DNA of 23,713 nt from Methanobacteriota archaeon (GCA_024860865.1 JACRDV010000108.1:1-23713); one strand, 5' to 3'. Numbered from the stretch's first letter, positions 1 through 7,981 are shown. Notes: generated by a model from the letters alone, not told the origin. Numbers and translations are program-made.

Positions 1-339
1 ATAGAATTTGAAGAAAAGATGAAAGATGAAGCAAAAATATTGGTGTTCACTCAAGAAACCGAATGTCCCCTTTGCAAAGAAACTAGAGAGCTTGTGCAAG
101 AGATTGCTGCTCTTTCGGGTAAAATTAAAGTAGAAATATATGACTTTATTAAAGATAGCGAGAAAGCTAAGGAATACTATATAAACAAAATACCTGCAAT
201 TGCTTTAGTAGGAAAAAAAGATTATGGAATTAGGTTTTTCGGAGCGCCAGCCGGCTATGAGGTTTCGCCATTTATAGAAGACATAATAGATGTTTGTTTC
301 TATAGGAACGACGAATCTCTCAGAAAGGACAAAAGATAG
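1..339 (+). CDS. pdo: Protein disulfide oxidoreductase, N-terminal domain (5'-partial, frameshifted)
   Basis: This is the first thioredoxin-fold unit of an archaeal glutaredoxin-like protein disulfide oxidoreductase (PDO), a cytosolic enzyme that forms and exchanges protein disulfides, mostly in thermophiles. The active-site motif CPLC is encoded near nt 64-75, and the cis-proline region reads NKIPAIALVG. The frame is open to base 1, and the residues before the first ATG (nt 19) look like the usual PDO lead-in, so the true start probably lies outside the window. PDOs are normally one chain of about 225 residues with two CxxC domains. Here the frame leaves the PDO homology after DIIDV (about nt 294) and stops at 339, while the second domain continues in another frame. 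Family assignment is secure; whether the product is functional is not. Confidence 0.8.
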   Translation: MEFEEKMKDEAKILVFTQETECPLCKETRELVQEIAALSGKIKVEIYDFIKDSEKAKEYYINKIPAIALVGKKDYGIRFFGAPAGYEVSPFIEDIIDVCFYRNDESLRKDKR

Positions 340-628
340 ACTAAAATCAATAAATAAACCAATTCATATCCAAGTATTCGTTCTTCCTACATGTCCTCAT
401 TGCCCTAAAGCAGTTAGGCTAGCACATCAACTTGCAACCGAGAGCGATTTCATAAGAGCAGATGTGATTGAAGCTACAGAGTTTCCTCATTTAGCGCACA
501 AGTATAATGTTATGGGTGTTCCAAAAATTGTTATTAATGAAATAATTGAGTTTGCAGGCGCAATTCCAGAAGACCATTTTATCGAGCATATAATGTTAGC
601 GTTGCATCCAAGTATGATGTATGCATAA
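290..628 (+). CDS. pdo: Protein disulfide oxidoreductase, C-terminal domain (out of frame with the N-terminal part)
   Basis: This is the second thioredoxin-fold unit of the same PDO. It carries the C-terminal active site CPHC (in PTCPHCPKAV, about nt 388-417) and a cis-proline segment VMGVPKIVINE. Residues SIGTTNLSERTKDRLKSI, before the domain, match the usual interdomain linker, so the reading belongs directly after DIIDV of the preceding frame. The ATG at 290 is simply the first ATG available in this frame, and I see no convincing Shine-Dalgarno site before it. The two halves meet at a GTTTGTTT tandem (292-299); removing one GTTT joins them perfectly. It is either a broken or misassembled gene, or two separately translated half-proteins. 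Confidence 0.78.
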   Translation: MFVSIGTTNLSERTKDRLKSINKPIHIQVFVLPTCPHCPKAVRLAHQLATESDFIRADVIEATEFPHLAHKYNVMGVPKIVINEIIEFAGAIPEDHFIEHIMLALHPSMMYA

Positions 629-689
629 TTCAATATTTAGTTGTAGCTTATTAAGTTTTTATAATTCTTTTAAAATTTGGGGATATCTT

Positions 690-1331
690 GTGAGACCTTT
701 ATCTAAGAAAATTCTCAATGATACTGCAAAAGTGAGGGCAAGATATGATCGCATTTCTTATCTGTATGATATAATGGAATTACCTACTGAAAAGCTTCTT
801 TTCAGCGCATGGCGCAAGAAATTATTCCAATATATAAATGGTGGAAAGATATTAGAGATAGGTGTAGGAACTGGAAAAAACCTTAGATACTACCCAATGA
901 ATATTGAAGCTATTGCTATAGATTTCAGTAAAAAGATGCTAGAAAGAGCAAAACGTAAGGCAGAAAAGGGAAACATAAAAGTTGATCTTAAAGAGATGGA
1001 TGCGCAAAAATTAGAATTTAGAGATAATTCTTTTAATACCGTTTTCGCAACATTTGTTTACTGCTCAGTGCCGGATCCTATTAAAGGGTTACAAGAGATT
1101 AGAAGAGTTTGTAAACCAGATGGAAAGGTGATACTTTTAGAGCATGTAAGACCAAGATCTTTCATTGGCCGGGTATTTGATCTTCTTAACCCCTTAATTG
1201 TAAGGATGACTGGGGTAAATATAAATCGAAACACAGTTGAGAATGCAAAAAAGGCTGGGCTCGAAGTCATAAGGGAAGAAAATCTTTTTTTGGATATAGT
1301 TAAGTTTATTATTGTTAGGCCGATAAAATAG
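690..1331 (+). CDS. Class I SAM-dependent methyltransferase (UbiE/METTL7-like)
   Basis: This is a 213-residue Rossmann-fold methyltransferase. The glycine-rich SAM motif I is ILEIGVGTGKN (residues 54-64). An acidic residue ends the second strand (AIAIDFS, about 73-80), followed by MDAQKLEF and a post-motif block TVFATFVYCSVPDP. A conserved LLEHVRP segment is at about 149-155. This pattern is typical of the small UbiE/PmtA/METTL7-like methyltransferases (COG2226 type), whose substrates in archaea are mostly unknown. I chose the GTG at 690 because GGGG at 679-682 lies at normal Shine-Dalgarno distance and the family homology begins just after it. The ATG at 621, overlapping the upstream stop, would add 23 unconvincing residues. 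The methyl acceptor cannot be told from the sequence. Confidence 0.85.
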   Translation: MRPLSKKILNDTAKVRARYDRISYLYDIMELPTEKLLFSAWRKKLFQYINGGKILEIGVGTGKNLRYYPMNIEAIAIDFSKKMLERAKRKAEKGNIKVDLKEMDAQKLEFRDNSFNTVFATFVYCSVPDPIKGLQEIRRVCKPDGKVILLEHVRPRSFIGRVFDLLNPLIVRMTGVNINRNTVENAKKAGLEVIREENLFLDIVKFIIVRPIK

Positions 1332-1339
1332 AAGAAGAA

Positions 1340-1366
1340 TTTTTACTGATAAGACAACCATTTTTT
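1340..1366 (+). terminator. Candidate T-rich archaeal terminator
   Basis: Two runs of T (five at 1340-1344 and six at 1361-1366) follow the methyltransferase stop and come before the next promoter. Archaeal RNA polymerase terminates at U-rich tracts without a hairpin, so this is a plausible site. The assignment is by composition and position only. Confidence 0.35.
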
Positions 1367-1374
1367 AACCAATT

Positions 1375-1392
1375 TCTAGGGGATCTAGGGGA
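1375..1392 (+). repeat. Perfect tandem 9-bp repeat (TCTAGGGGA)2 beside a promoter
   Basis: TCTAGGGGA occurs twice head to tail with no spacer, ending about six bases before the TATA-like box at 1398-1406. That places it over and upstream of the B-recognition element of the small desulforedoxin-like gene. The position suits an activator or repressor site, but no regulator can be named. Confidence 0.5.
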
Positions 1393-1397
1393 GATAT

Positions 1398-1406
1398 CTT
1401 TATATC
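1398..1406 (+). promoter_or_regulatory. TATA-box promoter of the desulforedoxin-like gene
   Basis: CTTTATATC resembles the archaeal TATA consensus. Transcription would start about 25 bases downstream, near 1426-1430. That is after the in-frame ATG at 1421, so the protein more likely starts at 1445 or 1454, behind the GGAGGG at 1439-1444. Confidence 0.5.
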
Positions 1407-1453
1407 GATAATCCTATTGAATGAGTCTCAGAAATATTGGAGGGATGAACGCG

Positions 1454-1585
1454 GTGGCTAAAGGTGACAGATACAAGTGTGGGAAATGCGGTATTGTAGT
1501 GACAGTAGACGAGCTCTGCGGTTGCACAGCCTGTGACCTGATATGTTGCGGAGTACCTATGAAACCTGCTAAAAAGAAGAAGTAA
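1454..1585 (+). CDS. Small desulforedoxin-like iron-binding protein
   Basis: This 43-residue protein resembles desulforedoxin and the N-terminal FeS4 domain of desulfoferrodoxin. A CGKC pair (residues 9 and 12) and a CC pair followed by GVPM (31-32) would bind one rubredoxin-type iron. Three further cysteines (22, 24, 27; CGCTAC) are not in classical desulforedoxin, and the tail is KPAKKKK. Such proteins carry electrons in superoxide-reductase and related oxygen-stress systems; that role is inferred here. The GTG at 1454 is preferred because GGAGGG (1439-1444) is about 10 bases upstream. The ATG at 1445 is only one base past it, and an ATG at 1421 probably lies before the transcription start. 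It has its own promoter. Confidence 0.75.
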   Translation: MAKGDRYKCGKCGIVVTVDELCGCTACDLICCGVPMKPAKKKK

Positions 1586-1623
1586 CTTGTGAGTTGTCAA
1601 GAGTAATTATTAAAAAACCGAGA

Positions 1624-2154
1624 TTAATATTCAATACCTTTGCGCGCAAACACGCCTTTTCTCATTGGGTGTTTTCTATCAAACATCTCTGTAACGAGAT
1701 CAGCGCGAGCTATAAGTTCTTTTGGAGCACGACGTCCAGTTAAAATAACTGTTGTTTCGCGGGGAATATTATCCAAAAGTTCTAGAACATCTTTTAGCTT
1801 TAACAGACCAAATGCAACAGCTAAATTTATTTCATCGAGAATTAAAAGCTTCGGCTTTTTCTTTAAAGCTTCTTTGGCAAAGGCAAGCGCTTTTTCAGCT
1901 AATTTTATGTCAATTGTATCAGGATTATATAAGTCTATAAATTCTCTTCGACCAAACTGATGAATCTCATATTCAGGCGATAGTCTCTTTTTTATTTTGT
2001 ACTCGCCGATATTTTTGCGCCCTTTCATAAATTGTATTATAATTACTTTATAGCCGTGCCCTACTGCTCTTAATGCAAGTCCAAAAGCATTTGTTGTTTT
2101 CCCCTCTCCCTCTCCGGTGTATAGATGGATAAATCCTCTCTTTCTTCTTGCCAT
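1624..2154 (-). CDS. cobO: Cob(I)alamin adenosyltransferase (CobO/BtuR family)
   Basis: This 176-residue enzyme transfers the adenosyl group of ATP to cob(I)alamin, making adenosylcobalamin. The P-loop YTGEGEGKTTNAFG (lysine about residue 19) is the inverted-type nucleotide-binding loop of the CobO/CobA/BtuR family, and GHGYKVIIIQFMKG and LLILDEINLA follow in the expected order. Length is normal for the family. The ATG at 2154 is only 12 bases after the stop of the class II ribonucleotide reductase, with GAGATG as a weak Shine-Dalgarno in between, so the two are probably co-transcribed. The reductase needs adenosylcobalamin, so this gene very likely supplies or repairs its cofactor. Identity is well supported; the coupling is inferred from spacing and known biochemistry. 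Confidence 0.92.
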   Translation of the reverse strand: MARRKRGFIHLYTGEGEGKTTNAFGLALRAVGHGYKVIIIQFMKGRKNIGEYKIKKRLSPEYEIHQFGRREFIDLYNPDTIDIKLAEKALAFAKEALKKKPKLLILDEINLAVAFGLLKLKDVLELLDNIPRETTVILTGRRAPKELIARADLVTEMFDRKHPMRKGVFARKGIEY

Positions 2155-2166
2155 TGTAACATCTCG

Positions 2167-5100
2167 TTAGAATGGACATACACCAGTTGGGCATTCACCT
2201 GCATATTCAGATTCTGCTGTTACTTGCTCTCTTCCTCCTTCGGTTTTGCTTACGGTTGGACCAATGTATAGAACTTGTTCTTTTTTGCTTCCATATCTAT
2301 AGATAGTAACACCTTTGCATTTGAGTTTATAAGCTAGCCAAAAGATTTTTCTAACATCTTCTAAGGTGGCTTCGTGAGGCAGATTTACGGTTTTGGCTAC
2401 TGCGTTATCCACGTATTTTTGAAAGGCGGCTTGCATTCTAACATGCCATTCAGGAGAAATATCCAAAGAAGTGACAAATATTTCACGAATATCCTCTGAA
2501 ATTTCTTTCATATTTTGTATTGAGCCTTTTCTAGCTATCTTCATCATTAACTCAGTGCTGTAAAGACCTCTTTCCTTCATTATTTTTTCAAAGTATTGGT
2601 TTACTTCAAGCAATTGAGTTCCCATAACATTGCGAATGAAAGAAATTGCAAAGTTAGGCTCTATGCCAGAGCTGCACCCAGCGATTATACTTATAGTTCC
2701 CGTTGGAGCAACTGCAGTTAATGTAGCATTTCGCATTGCTTTGTAGCCCTTTTCTTTCCAAATACTAACTTCAAAGTTTGGAAACGGGCTTCTTTCAAGG
2801 GCAAGCTTAACTGATTTTTTCCTAGCTTCATCAGAAATAAATTTCATTAGTTTTTCAGCAATAGAAAGAGCTTCCTCTGAGTCATAACGAATTCCAAGCT
2901 TAAGCAGAGCATCTGCAAAACCCATTATCCCCAATCCAATTTTTCTATTTGCTTTAGTCATTTTTTCTATTTCAGGCAGTGGATATTTGTTAGCATCAAT
3001 AACATTATCTAAAAAGTGAACTGTTGTGTAAACCGTTCTTCTTAATTTTTCCCAATCGATTTCTTTCTTTTCTTCATTAACCATTTTTGATAAATTAATT
3101 GAACCTAAATTGCATGATTCATAAGGCAAGAGAGGAACTTCACCACAATTGTGTGTGATGATACCATTTGCTGAAAAAGAATTTGTTGTGGGTTCATTTA
3201 GATCATAAACTTCGTCCACGCCAATTGGTTCAACTGTTTCTACTTGAAGATTTGGGTTCTCCTTGAAGATTCTTTGGGGTTTAATGCGTTCGAACTTTAA
3301 AGTCTTGGAGGAAAGGCAGAAGCCTATTTCCTTGATGAATTTGAACATGCTTTCTCTTGTGATAACCAGCTCATGCTCTGCATGGCAATGGTATTTCTTC
3401 ATACCTCCTTTCGAATCTGGAAGAAACTTCCATCTAGCATTTCGCCTGTTTTCATAGATTCTAGAATAAATGCCAAACTGTAAGAGGAGTAACTGAACTT
3501 GTTTTAGTAACTTCAGTGAAACTGATACAAGCCGAATACTTACTCCCTTTCTCCTGTTTCCCTGTGGTGAACTGTCAGCACTAAACAGAGCTGAGAGAAA
3601 GTTTCTAACAGATTCTCGATCCATTGTGAAAACTGAACTGGGAACTGCTTTCTTACACGTTTCAGTAGGTTCTACTCCTAAATCATAGAATAATTTAGCG
3701 ATTTTAGAAGAATATTTCAGTCTTACTTCATTACCGTAGAATTGAGATTTTATTTCTCTTTTGTTCAGCTTATCTAAATACCGCTTAAGAACAGGCATTA
3801 TTTCAAGTTTCTCACCTGTATTAAAATTAAGAATAACATCCTCTAAGTTTCTCGTCAAACAGCCATCTCCAATTAACCATCCCAAAGCAAGAGCTAACTC
3901 CCTATCTACGTGGAATGTACCAAATTTTCCATCCGCTTGGAGAACTAGTCTATCATTTCCAGTCAGTTCTCTAGCAGGTTTCCAAATACCGTTGGCTGTT
4001 AGAAACCTATGATCCGGAGTGGCCTTCACTTCATAGCCAGCTTTAGTTTTAATTTTGTAAACTTCTTTAAAACCAGTCCTCCCAACCCACGCTATGGAAT
4101 GGAAAGCTCCGTCTCTTGCTAAAACTCGCTGCGGATTATGCAGATTATCTATTCGTACCAGACCTTCATCCGTGGTAACGAAGGTATCTCTCGTAACACA
4201 CGGGTTTGTACTCTCAATTGCTCCTAACGTCGGTGTTGGATTATGGCGATTTATTTCATCAATAAATACAATTCCAGGATCTCCAGTTCTCCAAGCCATG
4301 GTAACTATAAGATCAAAGACATCTCTTGCACGAAGCTTTTTCACTGATTTCCCTGTTCTGGGATTTATTAAATCATATTGTTCATCTTTTTCTACTGCTT
4401 CCATAAATTTGTCTGTAACAGCAACTGATATGTTAAAATTGGCGAGCTGGCCTTCCTTCTCTTTTGCTGTGATAAACTCAATTATGTCCGGATGATCAAC
4501 TCGCAAAATACCCATGTTTGCGCCACGTCTCTTCCCTCCGGATTTGATGACATCAGTTGCAACATCGAAAACCCGCATGAATGAACAAGGACCTGAGGCA
4601 ACACTTTTTGTTGATTTAACCATGTCACCCTTCGGTCTTAACTTGGAAAATGAATATCCAACGCCTCCACCACTCTGGAATATAAGAGCCGCATTCTTCA
4701 CCGCTTCAAAAATAGAAGGAAGGCTATCAGAAACGTCGAGAACAAAGCAAGCAGCCAACTGCGCAAGCTCGGTTCCCGCATTAAAAAGTGTCGGTGAATT
4801 CGGGAGGAACTCAAGATTTGCCATTAGTTGATAAAATTCTTCTTCAGTTTTTTTTACATCTGCATTTTTATCATAAATAAGATCAGGAATAGCAATCGCT
4901 TTTGCCACTCTGCGAAACATTTGTGCTGGCGTTTCAATCAAATTTCCTTTTTCATCTTTTAGCAGGTATCTTCTCTCTAAAACGCTTGTTGCATTCAAGG
5001 GTAATTTTAATTCATCATAAACTCCAATGAATTTTTTTGCTTCTCTAAGCTCAGTGCGCTTCTGCCTGTAAAGGATGTATGCCTTTGCAACATTTGCTAA

Positions 5101-5343
5101 GCCATTTCTAATAAGAACTTCTTCTACGATATCTTGAACATCTTCAACGCCGGGAATTTTGCCTTTAAATTTTTCTTCAATAGTTGAAACTACTTGGTCA
5201 GATAATTGTTTAGCTAAAATCCCGTCTTCGCTTTTTACGGCAAGGATAGCTTTGTGAATGGCATTTGTAATTTTTTCCTGCTCAAATTTAGCAATCCTTC
5301 CATCTCGCTTTCGAATTTCAGAAATCTGAATTTGAGTTGTCAT
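2167..5343 (-). CDS. nrdJ: Adenosylcobalamin-dependent ribonucleoside-diphosphate reductase, with intein
   Basis: This is a class II reductase making deoxyribonucleotides through a thiyl radical generated from adenosylcobalamin. The precursor has 1058 residues; removing the 351-residue intein leaves 707. An ATP-cone regulatory domain occupies about residues 1-92. The catalytic barrel contains [10 protein letters not shown] (181-190), the first redox cysteine in AACFVLDV (C199), [13 protein letters not shown] and [11 protein letters not shown]. After splicing the active site reads [14 protein letters not shown], with the radical cysteine (C733 of the precursor) and second redox cysteine (C744) 11 apart, as in Thermotoga NrdJ. 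The C-terminal pair C1051/C1056 (CPTGVC) would relay electrons from a thioredoxin-like donor. AAGGA precedes the ATG. It lies downstream of hsp20 by 47 bases and directly upstream of cobO. Confidence 0.95.
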   Translation of the reverse strand: MTTQIQISEIRKRDGRIAKFEQEKITNAIHKAILAVKSEDGILAKQLSDQVVSTIEEKFKGKIPGVEDVQDIVEEVLIRNGLANVAKAYILYRQKRTELREAKKFIGVYDELKLPLNATSVLERRYLLKDEKGNLIETPAQMFRRVAKAIAIPDLIYDKNADVKKTEEEFYQLMANLEFLPNSPTLFNAGTELAQLAACFVLDVSDSLPSIFEAVKNAALIFQSGGGVGYSFSKLRPKGDMVKSTKSVASGPCSFMRVFDVATDVIKSGGKRRGANMGILRVDHPDIIEFITAKEKEGQLANFNISVAVTDKFMEAVEKDEQYDLINPRTGKSVKKLRARDVFDLIVTMAWRTGDPGIVFIDEINRHNPTPTLGAIESTNPCVTRDTFVTTDEGLVRIDNLHNPQRVLARDGAFHSIAWVGRTGFKEVYKIKTKAGYEVKATPDHRFLTANGIWKPARELTGNDRLVLQADGKFGTFHVDRELALALGWLIGDGCLTRNLEDVILNFNTGEKLEIMPVLKRYLDKLNKREIKSQFYGNEVRLKYSSKIAKLFYDLGVEPTETCKKAVPSSVFTMDRESVRNFLSALFSADSSPQGNRRKGVSIRLVSVSLKLLKQVQLLLLQFGIYSRIYENRRNARWKFLPDSKGGMKKYHCHAEHELVITRESMFKFIKEIGFCLSSKTLKFERIKPQRIFKENPNLQVETVEPIGVDEVYDLNEPTTNSFSANGIITHNCGEVPLLPYESCNLGSINLSKMVNEEKKEIDWEKLRRTVYTTVHFLDNVIDANKYPLPEIEKMTKANRKIGLGIMGFADALLKLGIRYDSEEALSIAEKLMKFISDEARKKSVKLALERSPFPNFEVSIWKEKGYKAMRNATLTAVAPTGTISIIAGCSSGIEPNFAISFIRNVMGTQLLEVNQYFEKIMKERGLYSTELMMKIARKGSIQNMKEISEDIREIFVTSLDISPEWHVRMQAAFQKYVDNAVAKTVNLPHEATLEDVRKIFWLAYKLKCKGVTIYRYGSKKEQVLYIGPTVSKTEGGREQVTAESEYAGECPTGVCPF
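3148..4200 (-). other. Intein with LAGLIDADG-type homing endonuclease, inside nrdJ
   Basis: This in-frame insertion of 351 residues (382-732 of the precursor) begins with Cys (CVTRDTF) and ends with His-Asn before an extein Cys (ITHN/C), the standard chemistry for autocatalytic protein splicing. Block B is visible as ATPDHRF (441-447) and the C-terminal blocks as EVYDLN followed by NGIITHN. Between them, two dodecapeptide-like helices, [10 protein letters not shown] (485-494) and [10 protein letters not shown] (582-591), keep acidic residues, so the homing endonuclease may still be active. It splits the extein at TNP/CGE, immediately before the radical-forming cysteine. Reductase inteins at conserved active-site motifs are known; this boundary is read directly from the sequence. 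Confidence 0.93.
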
Positions 5344-5390
5344 GTTATTCCTTATTTTTTAAACATAACATAAATTGAGGAAAAAATTAG

Positions 5391-5828
5391 TTATTCGATC
5401 TTTACCGAGATGCGCTTCACTTGTTTTGGAATATGAATTTCCAATATCCCCATTTTGAACTTTGCTTTTGCTTTTTCAGGCTCAACTTTAGCTGGAAGTT
5501 TCATCGATTTATGAAATGCACAGAACTCAACTTCGCGTTGAATAGTCCCCCATCTTTCAAAGCGAATTCCCCTTCGCATCGTTGCCTCAATTTCTAAAGT
5601 ATCTTCTGTAGAGTGAATTTTGATATTTTCTTTTGCAACATTAGGCAAGTCCGCTGTTACAATTACTTCATTTTGAGTTTCTATTACATCCGTTAATGGT
5701 TCAAAGCATCCCCTGCTGATATCCCAACTAGGTCTTTCGCGAAACATTTCAAAAAATTCTTCAAAGCTATCCTCAATTCTTTTTTGCATTTCATCGAGCA
5801 GTTCTATTAGTGATCTTCTTCTTAGCAT
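5391..5828 (-). CDS. hsp20: Hsp20/alpha-crystallin small heat-shock protein
   Basis: This is a 145-residue small heat-shock protein, an ATP-independent holdase that binds unfolding proteins. After an N-terminal arm rich in charged residues, the alpha-crystallin domain runs from about residue 45 (EPLTDVIETQNEVIVTADLP) to MGILEIHIPK, which contains the family's G-x-L signature. The tail RISVKIE includes a V-x-I motif like the I-x-I anchor used in oligomer assembly. A cysteine occurs in VEFCAFH. The ATG at 5828 starts five bases after the stop of the PAC2 gene; a TTG at 5837 overlapping that stop is an alternative. Neighbouring PAC2 and Hsp20 genes point to a proteostasis operon. Confidence 0.9.
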   Translation of the reverse strand: MLRRRSLIELLDEMQKRIEDSFEEFFEMFRERPSWDISRGCFEPLTDVIETQNEVIVTADLPNVAKENIKIHSTEDTLEIEATMRRGIRFERWGTIQREVEFCAFHKSMKLPAKVEPEKAKAKFKMGILEIHIPKQVKRISVKIE

Positions 5829-5833
5829 TCTTA

Positions 5834-6583
5834 TCAACCATACATTGGAGGAATTTCATACTCGCGAGCTTTTCCAATTGTTCTCATAGTTTTATCTGTT
5901 TGTTTCATCAGATCGCGCATTTTCAATCGGATTTCATCGGCTTTTTCTAACAATTCTTTTACATCAACCTTTAAATCTAATATTTTAGAAGCTGCAGTTA
6001 CTGCAGAAGCTGCAGCTCCAGGATCAGGATAGCCGTGGAAAGCTTGTGCCATGAGAAAGATAGCCGGTATCCTCTCTTTTTTACACTCCCACATTATAGT
6101 TGCATAAGCTCCAACTATTACGCCTTCTTCGATTTTCTCAATAGCACTTTCCTTAATGATTCCCATTGCTCTTTCATCGCTTCCTGTTGCATAGACCTTA
6201 GGATTTTCGATATCTTCGCGATTTGGAACAGGTGTTCCACCAAGTGCTAAGATCATTCTAGCATTTTTGGACTTAGCCCATTTGACTACTGTCCTTGCAA
6301 ATTGATGAAGTATATCTGGTGGAATGGGAATTTCAGATGTGATTAAAAGAAACCCACCATTCCCATAAATGCGAAATGGCGAATGAATCTCTCCCTTGTG
6401 CAATATAGTTACTGGTGGAAATAAATCCGATTCAATATAACCTATCTTATTCATTTTAAGCGCATGAACTAAGTGCTCAGCTGATATTATACCAACAAGT
6501 CCAACGTCAGGTAAACCAAGAATTATGGCGGGGGTATCCTTTTTGATAATTTCTTCTTCAACAAAACTTATTTCTTCAGACAT
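5834..6583 (-). CDS. PAC2-family protein (proteasome assembly chaperone-like)
   Basis: This 249-residue protein belongs to the PAC2 family (COG2047), archaeal relatives of proteasome assembly chaperone 2. Visible family features are an N-terminal IILGLPDVGLVGIISAEHLV, the central LALGGTPVP segment, a GAYATIMWECKK region and the conserved FHGYPDPGAAASAV stretch. A charged, probably helical tail follows (KADEIRLKMRDLMKQ). Archaeal members such as PbaA/PbaB help assemble or cap the 20S proteasome; function here is by family. I chose the ATG at 6583 because GTGAT, complementary to the archaeal 16S tail, sits four bases before it (6588-6592). The GTG at 6592 overlaps that site. It leads the run to hsp20, nrdJ and cobO. 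Confidence 0.85.
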   Translation of the reverse strand: MSEEISFVEEEIIKKDTPAIILGLPDVGLVGIISAEHLVHALKMNKIGYIESDLFPPVTILHKGEIHSPFRIYGNGGFLLITSEIPIPPDILHQFARTVVKWAKSKNARMILALGGTPVPNREDIENPKVYATGSDERAMGIIKESAIEKIEEGVIVGAYATIMWECKKERIPAIFLMAQAFHGYPDPGAAASAVTAASKILDLKVDVKELLEKADEIRLKMRDLMKQTDKTMRTIGKAREYEIPPMYG

Positions 6584-6608
6584 TTTTATCACTAATTTAG
6601 TTTCAGTC

Positions 6609-6632
6609 TTTTACGGTAAATTTTTTACGGTA
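6609..6632 (-). repeat. Direct repeat TACCGTAAAA x2 in the PAC2-hsp20 promoter region
   Basis: On the minus strand TACCGTAAAA occurs twice, start to start 14 bases apart (plus-strand copies 6609-6618 and 6623-6632), between a TATA-like TTATGTTATA (about 6631-6640) and the start codon at 6583. The repeats would cover the transcription start region, a typical repressor position. Since the downstream genes are a chaperone and Hsp20, a heat-shock regulator is a reasonable guess but is not shown. Confidence 0.45.
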
Positions 6633-6675
6633 TAACATAAGCTAAAAGCCCCTAAGAAAACAAAAAACAAAAAGA

Positions 6676-7929
6676 TTAAGGCCAAAGACCTAGTGTTTCT
6701 ATAGCCTCTGCAACTCTGCCAACGCCTAGCATTAATGCAGCAGTTCTCATATCAACTTCATTTTTCTCAGAAGTTTCATAAACATCATCGAATGCTTCCA
6801 GCATTTTATATTCAAGTTTTTTGATGAATTCCTCTTCACTCCAGTGTTCTCTATGAAGATTTTGTAGCCATTCAAAATAGCTCGCTAAAACACCCCCTGC
6901 ATTAGCCAAAATATCAGGAATTACAATTATTCCTTTTTTTGATAGTATTTCATCAGCTTCAGGTGTTGTAGGTGCATTAGCTGCTTCTGTTATTATTTTA
7001 GCCTTTATTTTATCTGCATTTGCTTTGGTTATTTGGTTTTCAAGCGCAGCTGGAACCAAAATATCGCATTCTAATTCAAGAAGCTCTTCATTTGTTATTC
7101 CTTTGCACTCTTCAAATCCTATCACAGACCCTGATTTTTCTTTATGCTTTAGCACTTTAATTGGGTCAATTCCATTCGGGTTATATATCCCTCCTCTAGA
7201 ATCGCTTACGGCAATAATTTTGCAGCCTTCTTTTTTTAGTAAAATTGCAGCACTTGCTCCAACATTGCCATATCCTTGCACAGCAACAGTCATATCTTTA
7301 AATCGTTTTCCTATTTTTGAAACCATTTCTTTTGTGCACAACACAACTCCTCTAGAGGGAGCATCTGCTCGTCCCTCAGATCCACCTATAATTAGAGGTT
7401 TACCGGTAGCAATTTCTGGCACACTATACCCTCGAAACTGGCTATAGGTGTCGGTAATCCACGCCATAATTTGAGGATTGGTGCCAACATCTGAGGCAGG
7501 TATATCTCTATAAGGACCAATTAAATCCAGAATCATAGAAGTATACCTTCGAGTCAAGCGCTCCAATTCAACAAGGGACATCTCTTTCGGGTTGCAAGCA
7601 ATACCACCCTTTGCGCCTCCATAGGGGATGTCCACAACTGCGCATTTCCATGTCATCAATGCTGCTAGTGCTTTTACTTCATCTAAAGTGACATCGGGAT
7701 GATATCTAGTTCCACCCTTGTAAGGACCTCTTGCATCATGATATTGTACTCTGTATCCTGTAAAAGATCGTATATTACCATTATCCATTCTTATCGATAC
7801 TGATACAATTAGTGCCCGCTTTGGTTGTTTTAGAATCTCATGGATTCCTGGGTCTAAGTTTAATTTTTCAGCAGCTATATCCAATTGTTTTAAAACAACT
7901 TTAAATGGGTTGGGTTTTTCCTCACTCAT
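6676..7929 (-). CDS. gdhA: Glutamate dehydrogenase (Glu/Leu/Phe/Val family)
   Basis: This 417-residue enzyme interconverts glutamate with 2-oxoglutarate plus ammonia using NAD(P). Substrate and catalytic lysines fall at K71 (GPYKGG), K95 (MTWKCA) and K107 (GGAKGGI), spaced exactly as in characterised glutamate dehydrogenases, and the catalytic aspartate region is PASDVGT. The Rossmann dinucleotide fold begins at AVQGYGNVG (about 216-224), and the second strand ends in IIAVSDSRGG. Length equals that of the hexameric archaeal enzymes. The ATG at 7929 has a strong GGAGG at 7938-7942 and a TATA-like box at 7982-7990. It stands alone, divergent from the ferredoxin gene. Coenzyme preference cannot be settled by eye. 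Confidence 0.95.
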   Translation of the reverse strand: MSEEKPNPFKVVLKQLDIAAEKLNLDPGIHEILKQPKRALIVSVSIRMDNGNIRSFTGYRVQYHDARGPYKGGTRYHPDVTLDEVKALAALMTWKCAVVDIPYGGAKGGIACNPKEMSLVELERLTRRYTSMILDLIGPYRDIPASDVGTNPQIMAWITDTYSQFRGYSVPEIATGKPLIIGGSEGRADAPSRGVVLCTKEMVSKIGKRFKDMTVAVQGYGNVGASAAILLKKEGCKIIAVSDSRGGIYNPNGIDPIKVLKHKEKSGSVIGFEECKGITNEELLELECDILVPAALENQITKANADKIKAKIITEAANAPTTPEADEILSKKGIIVIPDILANAGGVLASYFEWLQNLHREHWSEEEFIKKLEYKMLEAFDDVYETSEKNEVDMRTAALMLGVGRVAEAIETLGLWP

Positions 7930-7981
7930 TTGAAATTCCTCCTGTCACTAAATTAATTTTAGTTATTTTATTTAATTTGAT

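Noticed and set aside
621-689. ATG at 621 as the methyltransferase start
   Set aside because: The extra 23 residues look unlike the family and overlap the preceding gene, while GTG at 690 has GGGG upstream and homology starts there.
1400-1600. Minus-strand ORF opposite the desulforedoxin-like gene
   Set aside because: It is the shadow of a real plus-strand gene with CxxC motifs, promoter and Shine-Dalgarno; its own translation has no recognisable features.
3761-4831. Several plus-strand ORFs of 80-130 codons inside nrdJ
   Set aside because: Antisense shadows of the intein and reductase; no starts with Shine-Dalgarno and no family resemblance.
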